DNA from: Candidatus Helarchaeota archaeon
GTDB taxonomy: Archaea > Asgardarchaeota > Lokiarchaeia > Helarchaeales > HEL-GB-A
NCBI GenBank assembly: GCA_016840125.1
Contig: JAEOSY010000108.1
Span: 1 to 6,065, forward strand
DNA length: 6,065 nt
Direction of reading: 5' to 3'
Shown: positions 1 through 4,731 of the stretch, piece after piece
Position numbering within the stretch: the stretch's first letter is position 1
Layout of the letters: every line of letters begins with the position of its first letter
Made by a program: the position numbers and the translations under genes
Notes under the pieces: generated by a model
Database searches by the model: none
What the model was told of the DNA's origin: nothing
What the model saw: only the letters and a program-made list of their open reading frames with translations

Positions 1-1
1 A

Positions 2-688
2 GGGGTCGTTTATTTGTTAACCGCTTTAAATGTTGGAGGGTATCTTTTTCAATTTCTGGGAGCTGCACTTACTGAATCCGCAAAATTAGCTATTTTAGTT
101 AATGCAAACATAATCCTAGTCCCTATTTTATCGTATTTATGGTTGAATGAATCTATAGGTTATAAAAAAATCGGTGGAATGGTGATTGGATTAGTAGGTT
201 TGTTTCTAGTTACAACTGGCGGATTTTTCTTGGTTTTACTTGAAGGTGAGTTAGTCGGTAATTTAATCAGTTTATGTGCGGGCTTTTTCTGGGCTATTTA
301 TATTGTCATAAGCAGAAAAGTGATGGCTAAGGAAAATACTGAATACAAACCACTTAATTTATCTCTCACCACGACAGCTCTCTCATTTCTATTCCTAATT
401 CCTTTATTATTCCTCTTTACCACTGAATTCAGTGCTGCGATCACTCTTCCAATATTTCCTTGGTGGGAATTAATATACCTCGGGATTATTTGCACTACAT
501 TTGCCTATTCCCTCTTTTACTTCGGCGTGAAATCGGTTAGTGCCACAAATACGACCTATATCCTCCTCCTCGAAACCGTAGTGGGCGTCTTTTTAGGCAT
601 TTTCATTGGGTCTGAAATATTTACAATATTCACAGCTATCGGTGCTGCCCTCGTTTTGTCATCGATAATTATTATCAATATCTCGTAA
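2..688 (+). CDS. EamA/DMT-family membrane transporter, 5'-truncated by the window edge
   Basis: This is the C-terminal 228 residues of a drug/metabolite transporter superfamily permease. The frame is open to the left edge (GGG GTC GTT TAT before the TTG at 14), so the TTG is an internal Leu codon and the true start lies outside the window. Eight hydrophobic segments are visible, at about visible residues 2-22, 29-48, 56-79, 84-104, 119-140, 153-176, 180-203 and 206-227. The EamA fold has ten helices in two five-helix repeats, so about 70-80 residues (TM1-2) are missing. Family features are the ESAKLAILVN stretch and LNE in the first repeat, and the matching ATNTTYILLLE stretch and GSE in the second. 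EamA proteins export or import small metabolites such as amino acids, sugars or nucleotides; the substrate cannot be read from the sequence. The gene ends at TAA 686-688 and is not closely coupled to the next gene. Confidence 0.88.
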   Translation, partial: GVVYLLTALNVGGYLFQFLGAALTESAKLAILVNANIILVPILSYLWLNESIGYKKIGGMVIGLVGLFLVTTGGFFLVLLEGELVGNLISLCAGFFWAIYIVISRKVMAKENTEYKPLNLSLTTTALSFLFLIPLLFLFTTEFSAAITLPIFPWWELIYLGIICTTFAYSLFYFGVKSVSATNTTYILLLETVVGVFLGIFIGSEIFTIFTAIGAALVLSSIIIINIS

Positions 689-718
689 ATTGAACTGGAG
701 TCTTCAGTTTTCTCAATT
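688..718 (+). terminator. Hairpin overlapping the end of the transporter gene, possible terminator
   Basis: AATTGA (688-693) pairs with TCAATT (713-718). Inside it AACTGG (693-698) pairs with TCAGTT (704-709) through one G-T wobble, leaving the loop AGTCT and a small bulge TTC on the 3' side. The structure starts at the last base of the stop codon and includes a short TTTTCTC tract, so it could end or stabilise the transporter transcript. Archaeal terminators mainly need a T-rich tract, which is poor here, so the assignment is tentative. Confidence 0.25.
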
Positions 719-806
719 CACCTTGTCGAGGAAAATAATCTAAGAATATGGACTCGAATTGTCTGTAGTACTCTCTATTTGAATCCTTCGAAGTTGGTAA
801 GACTCT

Positions 807-846
807 CCAAATTGATTACACAAATTAAAAATTTGTATCAAATTGG
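807..846. repeat. 40-nt imperfect inverted repeat in the intergenic region
   Basis: The outer arms CCAAATTGAT (807-816) and ATCAAATTGG (837-846) are complementary at 9 of 10 positions. The inner arms ACAAATT (820-826) and AATTTGT (830-836) are perfect complements around AAA. A 3-nt bulge, TAC, lies on the left side only. The 6-mer CAAATT occurs three times across the element. It lies 95 nt upstream of the coiled-coil gene and 119 nt after the transporter stop, so it could be an operator, an RNA hairpin or a small repeat. In such A+T-rich DNA some complementarity is expected by chance, but 16 of 17 paired positions is more than I would expect. The rest of 689-940 shows no gene, only an 8-nt palindrome CTTCGAAG (786-793). 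Confidence 0.55.
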
Positions 847-940
847 ATTAAAAATTCATTTTCCAGTTATCAGAATGTTAAAAGAAAATTGAAGAATAAT
901 AACAAACTAAATTAATTGAAATCCATCAGTTAAAGAACCT

Positions 941-1528
941 ATGGCAAAAATTTCAAATGGGGCTGATGAGAAGCAGAAGATTATAGCCGGAGCAGCTGAA
1001 TCGGTTCTTCAGCTAATCAAGCCCGACTTGAATAAACTTGACATCATCCCAAATCAATTAGAAGACTTAAAACAATCCATCCATCTACAAAAAAAGGATC
1101 AAAAAAATTTAGAAACCCAACAAATGAATCTGAATAATCAATTCAAAGAATACCAAAACGATTTGACAAACAGATTAAACAGCGTTGAGGGACGCTTGGA
1201 TACTAACACAGAGAAGATTATTACACAAATAAGATTACATTCTCAATCACTTGATCTACAAATAAAGCGTCTTTCACTAAGTTCATCCCAAAATAATGAC
1301 GCCATATCAACATTGACTAATTTACTTAATTCAATCTCTAAAAATATGGAAGAAATTTTAAATGGGTTGAATATAAAAGTGGAAACTATCTCAGATAATG
1401 AATCCACGCATTATAATTACCTTTTAAAACAATATGAGTCCCTAAGTTCAGGTATAAATGCCTTAAAACAACTATATGATTTGACTTCAGCCACTTTAAA
1501 TGAGATCGATAATAAACTAAACCGATAA
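941..1528 (+). CDS. Hypothetical soluble coiled-coil protein (195 aa)
   Basis: I do not recognise this protein. It is hydrophilic, rich in Leu, Asn, Gln, Lys and Ser, contains no Cys and no Trp, and has no signal peptide or membrane segment. Heptad-like spacing of Leu/Ile/Val runs through most of the length, clearest at about residues 35-115 and 120-150 and again at 160-195, so an elongated mostly helical coiled coil is likely. A shorter N-terminal part (about 1-34, with AGAAESVLQLIKPDL) may be a separate helix. ATG 941 is the first start after an in-frame TGA at 917-919. No Shine-Dalgarno sequence precedes it, but an A/T-rich AAATTAATT at 909-917 lies about 25-30 nt upstream, which would fit a leaderless archaeal transcript. 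Its role could be scaffolding, cytoskeletal or partner binding, but nothing in the neighbourhood says which. It is likely a real gene because it is long, uninterrupted and has consistent amino-acid patterning. Confidence 0.75.
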   Translation: MAKISNGADEKQKIIAGAAESVLQLIKPDLNKLDIIPNQLEDLKQSIHLQKKDQKNLETQQMNLNNQFKEYQNDLTNRLNSVEGRLDTNTEKIITQIRLHSQSLDLQIKRLSLSSSQNNDAISTLTNLLNSISKNMEEILNGLNIKVETISDNESTHYNYLLKQYESLSSGINALKQLYDLTSATLNEIDNKLNR

Positions 1529-1558
1529 AGCAGAGCCTAATTCGGTTCTTTATTTGTT
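1520..1558 (+). terminator. Hairpin plus T-rich tract at the convergent junction, candidate terminator
   Basis: Two alternative stems exist. AGAGCC (1532-1537) can pair with GGTTCT (1544-1549) using one G-T wobble and a 6-nt loop. AACCGA (1520-1525) can pair perfectly with TCGGTT (1542-1547) across the stop codon. TTTATTTGTT (1549-1558) follows directly. The position, just after the coiled-coil stop and before the oppositely oriented transporter, fits transcription termination for the + strand gene. Confidence 0.4.
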
Positions 1559-1586
1559 AAAACAACCTCAGGGATCCTTGGACTTC

Positions 1587-2219
1587 TCAACCCCCCCCTA
1601 CCGACTTGAAGGCCGTCAGAAAAATAACTCCAATAACTATAATTCCTATCCCTATCCATTGCAGCACCACGATGGGCTCATTAAAGATGAAGATAGCTAA
1701 AAGTGTGGGGAGTACGATGCTCATTGCAGTGAAGCTTGGGACAACAATCACCGCATCCGCTTTTAAAAATCCAAAATTTGTCATGAGGAGAGTTGCGGCA
1801 GCAAACCCAAACATAATGAAAACAAAATACCAATAGCCGGGGAGCCAAGTAATACGCTTAGTCAAGGTTTGAAAGCACATGAACGCCCCGGCAAAGGATC
1901 CAAAGATAAATCCCGCTGCTACATACTTATTAAACTTGGAATACAATCCGAGAAGTATAAAAATCCCCATAATCCCCCCAAGCAAGAAGTAAAAGAGAAT
2001 AGAATCAAAGTAGGTAGGTACTGACTCTGGATCAGGCATGAAAATAGCGGTGAGAATTAATCCAAGCACAATCAAAATAATACCAATGAATTTCATCCGA
2101 TCCATTGGCTCTTTTAAAATGAAATAGGAGAAAAGGCAGAGTATTATGAGCCCTAATCCTTCAAAAGGCGCAATAACTGAGATAGGTGCATATTTTAATG
2201 CAAACAAGTGGATAAACAT
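1587..2219 (-). CDS. DMT-superfamily (NIPA-like) membrane transporter, main open part of an interrupted gene
   Basis: This 210-residue piece carries about seven and a half of nine predicted membrane helices. Numbering codons from the upstream ATG at 2402, helices lie at about 5-25, 48-67, 73-96, 104-122, 133-154, 160-181, 189-213, 216-240 and 246-265. Nine helices and the KYAPISVIAPFEGLG stretch followed by LKEP resemble NIPA-type (DUF803) and other short DMT transporters; the second half repeats the pattern in ADAVIVVPSFTAMSIVLP then FNEP. NIPA proteins move Mg2+ in eukaryotes, but the substrate of archaeal relatives is not established. ATG 2219 lies inside helix 2 and is only the first ATG after the in-frame TAA at 2295-2297. 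The same frame stays open to 2294 with clearly homologous-looking sequence (GKNVGIWIGGLVLTSAF) and no ATG, GTG or TTG. The true gene therefore probably began at 2402 and is now broken, or the base call is wrong. The C-terminus ends in Gly-Gly-Gly encoded by a G8 run. Confidence 0.72.
   Translation of the reverse strand: MFIHLFALKYAPISVIAPFEGLGLIILCLFSYFILKEPMDRMKFIGIILIVLGLILTAIFMPDPESVPTYFDSILFYFLLGGIMGIFILLGLYSKFNKYVAAGFIFGSFAGAFMCFQTLTKRITWLPGYWYFVFIMFGFAAATLLMTNFGFLKADAVIVVPSFTAMSIVLPTLLAIFIFNEPIVVLQWIGIGIIVIGVIFLTAFKSVGGG
1591..1598. repeat. C8/G8 homopolymer at the 3' end of the NIPA-like gene
   Basis: Eight consecutive C on the + strand encode the terminal Gly residues of the minus-strand transporter just before its TGA (1587-1589). 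Losing one base would give a slightly longer C-terminus ending in EKSKDP before a TGA, and gaining one would read further into the junction. Such tracts are prone to slippage and to sequencing errors. Confidence 0.9.
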
Positions 2220-2294
2220 AAATGCACTTGTTAAAACTAATCCCCCAATCCAAATACCTACATTTTTCCCCTTTTTCCCCGAAGTTACCCCATC

Positions 2295-2402
2295 TTACGT
2301 GTATCCCACAATTGCAAACTTTTGAATCCCTTTACCTAAATAGAGACAAGTATATGCAACCAACGCTAATACCAAACCTACCGTAATATTCCAATCGTCC
2401 AT
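2295..2402 (-). pseudogene. Severed N-terminal fragment (35 codons) of the NIPA-like transporter
   Basis: From ATG at 2402 on the minus strand the sequence encodes 35 residues starting MDDWNITVGLVLALVAY and then reads TAA at 2297-2295. The fragment is in the same frame as the downstream transporter (2402 to 2219 is exactly 61 codons). It supplies the first membrane helix and the YLGKGIQKFAI turn that this transporter type should have at its N-terminus. Adding it restores a 271-codon, nine-helix protein of normal size. The lesion is a single nonsense codon with no visible frameshift. A one-base change from GAA, CAA, AAA or TTA would explain it. A TATA-like box sits about 20-26 nt upstream of this ATG, which supports 2402 as the original start. 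Confidence 0.7.
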
Positions 2403-2420
2403 TTCTTAACCACATTTAAA

Positions 2421-2428
2421 CTTATAAG
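2421..2428 (-). promoter_or_regulatory. TATA-like box for the NIPA-like transporter gene
   Basis: CTTATAAG is its own reverse complement and lies 19-26 nt upstream of the ATG at 2402 on the minus strand. Archaeal TATA boxes are centred about 25-27 nt before the transcription start, so this spacing would give a leaderless mRNA starting at or near that ATG. No Shine-Dalgarno sequence is present, in agreement. The upstream flank is pyrimidine-rich rather than the purine-rich BRE expected, which lowers confidence. Confidence 0.4.
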
Positions 2429-2462
2429 GAAGAGGCTAATTGTTTGAATAATTGAAATCAAC

Positions 2463-2471
2463 TTTATTTAA
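2463..2471 (+). promoter_or_regulatory. TATA-like box for the GH3 gene
   Basis: TTTATTTAA is preceded by a purine-containing GAAATCAAC stretch that could serve as a BRE. A start site about 27 nt downstream of its centre would fall near 2494, giving a short leader that still contains the AGGTGA ribosome-binding site at 2498. A second A/T-rich stretch (ATAATA, 2480-2485) is placed too close to the start codon to fit as well. The whole region is A/T-rich, so this is a positional argument. Confidence 0.35.
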
Positions 2472-2497
2472 TTTCTCAAATAATACTTAATTCATCT

Positions 2498-2503
2498 AGG
2501 TGA
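2498..2503 (+). promoter_or_regulatory. Ribosome-binding site that sets the GH3 start at ATG 2509
   Basis: AGGTGA matches the anti-Shine-Dalgarno end of archaeal 16S rRNA (the complement of TCACCT) over six bases and lies 5 nt before ATG 2509. The alternative GTG start at 2500 is itself part of this site, so using it would leave no ribosome-binding site upstream. This favours the ATG. Confidence 0.7.
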
Positions 2504-2508
2504 AACAT

Positions 2509-4698
2509 ATGAGCGAACAAATTCCCAAATATAAAGATATATCCCTCTCCTTCGAGGAAAGGGCTAAAGATTTAGTTTCTCGGATGACTTTGAAAGAGAA
2601 GATATCTCAAATGGTAGATAAAGCTAAAGCGATTCGCCGGCTTGGTATTCCTGCATATAATTGGTGGAATGAATGTTTGCATGGAGTGGCAAACGCGGGT
2701 ATCGCAACTGTTTTTCCCCAAGCTATGGGAATGGCGGCGACCTTCAATAAAGATCTTATTTATGAAGTCGCTACGATCATCTCAGACGAAGCTCGTGCTA
2801 AGTATCATGATGGGTTGCGACGAGGGACCTATAAAAGAACCCTAATTCCAATGCTTGGCTTGGTGGTTGGCGGGGCGAATGGTCTCACCTTTTGGAGCCC
2901 CAATATTAATATTTTTCGCGATCCCAGATGGGGGCGTGGTCAAGAAACGTATGGTGAGGATCCTTATTTAACCGCAGAAATAGCGAAAGTTTTTATTAAA
3001 GGACTTCAAGGAGATCACCCTAAATATCTAAAAGTGGTATCCACACCAAAACATTTCGCAGTTTATAATGGTCCTGAGCGTGGGCGATTTAGTTTTGATG
3101 CAAAGGTCAGCATAAAAGATCTCCGTGAAACTTATTTATATGCCTTTAAAGAGGCTGTCAAGGTTGCGCATGCAGCATCTGTTATGGGGGCGTATAATAA
3201 GCTTAATGGCATCCCTTGTTGTGCAAACAAATTTTTACTTACAGATTTGTTGCGTGATGAATGGGGGTTTGATGGTTATGTCGTATCCGATTGCGGCGCT
3301 ATTTTGTGGAATCGCCTTCGACATAAATTTTTCAGTTCGTTCGCTCAATCAGCAGCTTGGGCTGTTAAAAATGGCTGTGATTTAGAATGTGGCACATTTA
3401 TCAATGCCTACCAATCTCTTAGTCGAGCTATCAAATGGGGTTTCATCACTGAGAAGGAAATTGACCGGGCAGTTTTTCGCCTGATGAAAGCCCGATTCAA
3501 GCTGGGTATGTTCGATCCCCCTGAAACTGTTCCCTATGCCTCTACTCCCTTCGAGCTGAACGATTGTCCCGCCCATAGAGCGATGGCTCTTAGGACAGCG
3601 AGGGAATCGATTGTCCTCCTCAAAAATCAGGATAATTTGTTACCTTTAAATAAAAATTTGAATACTATTGCGGTAATCGGACCCAATGCAGATTCCAAGA
3701 GCGTTTTACTGGGGAATTATCATGGTATTCCGTCAAAATCCGTTACCTCACTTGAAGGAATTAAAAATAAGGTCCCTTCGGGAACAAAAGTTCTCTATAC
3801 GAAAGGATGCAAAGTAAGAAGGAAGATTTTTAGAGGCTTTTCAAGAGCTTTAAAGATAGCTAAGCAAGCGGACTTGGTAATTGCATGTATGGGTCTTGAT
3901 CAGAGCATGGAAATGGAGGATATGCTTTTTACGCCTTATCCTGACAGGTTGAGTATCGAATTACCACTACACCAGCAGAAGTTATTACAGGAGATCCATA
4001 TCTTAGGGAAACCCATTATTTTGATTTTGATGAGTGGAAGTCCGATCGCGCTCCCTTGGGCTGCAAACCATCTTCCCACAATCATTCAATTATGGTATCC
4101 TGGCGAAGAGGGTGGAACTGCCCTTGCTGATGTTCTCTTCGGAGATTACTCTCCTGCCGGCCGACTACCTGTTACAGTCTATAGATCAACTGAGGATCTT
4201 CCTCCTATTACAGATGTTAGTATGAAGGGGCGTACCTACCGGTATATCGAAACCGAACCTCTCTATCCCTTTGGTTATGGATTGAGTTATACAAAATTTA
4301 AGTATAGCAATTTAAAACTGAGTGCGCAAGAACTGAGAGCAGGTGAAGATTTAACCATTAGCATTGATGTTGAAAATATTGGGGATCATTTGGGAGATGA
4401 AGTAATCCAACTGTACCTAAAAGACTTAGAAGCCTCAGTTCGAGTCCCTCACCATCAGCTTACAGGATTTAAACGCATAAACTTGAAGCCTGGTGAAAAG
4501 CAATCGGTCTCCTTTTTGATAACCGCTCGACAGATGGCATTGATCACTAAAGAGGGAAAATGCATATTAGAACCTGGAAAATTTAAAGTTACAGTTGGTG
4601 GCTGCCAACCTGATAGTCGGAGTAAAACTCTCTTGGGTGATATTTACTTAGAAGATATTTTTGAAATAATGGGTAATAAATTAGAACTTGAATATTAA
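2509..4698 (+). CDS. Glycoside hydrolase family 3 enzyme, beta-xylosidase type
   Basis: A complete 729-residue retaining exo-glycosidase that should release xylose or a similar sugar from the non-reducing end of oligosaccharides. The N-terminal GH3 barrel covers about residues 25-315 and shows WWNECLHGVA (52-61), FRDPRWGRGQETYGEDPYL (136-154), KH (181-182) and the nucleophile Asp261 in SDCGAI. The C-terminal GH3 domain (about 365-600) carries ARESIVLLKN, AVIGPNAD and the acid/base candidates Glu468 or Glu470 in MEMED, followed by DRLSIELP, GEEGG and FGYGLSYT. A fibronectin III-like domain (about 605-700, DEVIQLYLKD and LTGFKRI) closes the protein. The WWNE-LHGV and SDCGAI signatures resemble beta-xylosidase/arabinofuranosidase members more than NagZ or beta-glucosidases. 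There is no signal peptide, so the enzyme acts in the cytoplasm on imported oligosaccharides. ATG 2509 is preferred to GTG 2500 because of the AGGTGA site. The protein resembles bacterial GH3 enzymes, so horizontal acquisition is possible. Exact substrate is inferred. Confidence 0.93.
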   Translation: MSEQIPKYKDISLSFEERAKDLVSRMTLKEKISQMVDKAKAIRRLGIPAYNWWNECLHGVANAGIATVFPQAMGMAATFNKDLIYEVATIISDEARAKYHDGLRRGTYKRTLIPMLGLVVGGANGLTFWSPNINIFRDPRWGRGQETYGEDPYLTAEIAKVFIKGLQGDHPKYLKVVSTPKHFAVYNGPERGRFSFDAKVSIKDLRETYLYAFKEAVKVAHAASVMGAYNKLNGIPCCANKFLLTDLLRDEWGFDGYVVSDCGAILWNRLRHKFFSSFAQSAAWAVKNGCDLECGTFINAYQSLSRAIKWGFITEKEIDRAVFRLMKARFKLGMFDPPETVPYASTPFELNDCPAHRAMALRTARESIVLLKNQDNLLPLNKNLNTIAVIGPNADSKSVLLGNYHGIPSKSVTSLEGIKNKVPSGTKVLYTKGCKVRRKIFRGFSRALKIAKQADLVIACMGLDQSMEMEDMLFTPYPDRLSIELPLHQQKLLQEIHILGKPIILILMSGSPIALPWAANHLPTIIQLWYPGEEGGTALADVLFGDYSPAGRLPVTVYRSTEDLPPITDVSMKGRTYRYIETEPLYPFGYGLSYTKFKYSNLKLSAQELRAGEDLTISIDVENIGDHLGDEVIQLYLKDLEASVRVPHHQLTGFKRINLKPGEKQSVSFLITARQMALITKEGKCILEPGKFKVTVGGCQPDSRSKTLLGDIYLEDIFEIMGNKLELEY

Positions 4699-4731
4699 TT
4701 ACACAATAGAATGAACCTAGTCGCTAAAAAT

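Noticed and set aside
14..16. TTG 14 as the start of the first transporter
   Set aside because: The frame is open to the window edge, and a start here would omit the first two helices of the EamA fold; it is an internal Leu codon.
298..495. A 65-codon minus-strand frame inside the first transporter
   Set aside because: It is antisense to well-patterned membrane helices and shows no features of its own.
786..793. CTTCGAAG palindrome as an operator
   Set aside because: An isolated 8-nt palindrome has no second copy nearby and no promoter context.
1606..1836. A 76-codon plus-strand reading frame opposite the NIPA-like transporter
   Set aside because: It is antisense to a gene with clear membrane-helix patterning, has no domain-like composition and no ribosome-binding site.
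2295..2297. TAA recoded as a sense codon (selenocysteine or pyrrolysine type)
   Set aside because: Those systems use TGA and TAG. The codons TAA and TGA end other genes here normally, so a nonsense mutation or sequence error is simpler.
2642..4225. Several 60-90 codon frames inside the GH3 gene on both strands
   Set aside because: They overlap fully conserved GH3 motifs in another frame and encode compositionally odd sequences; they are chance open frames.
2509..4698. NagZ-type N-acetylglucosaminidase or beta-glucosidase identity for the GH3 protein
   Set aside because: The NagZ signature KHFPGHGDT is absent and the protein has the C-terminal and Fn3-like domains; WWNECLHGV and SDCGAI favour the xylosidase type, although specificity is not proven.
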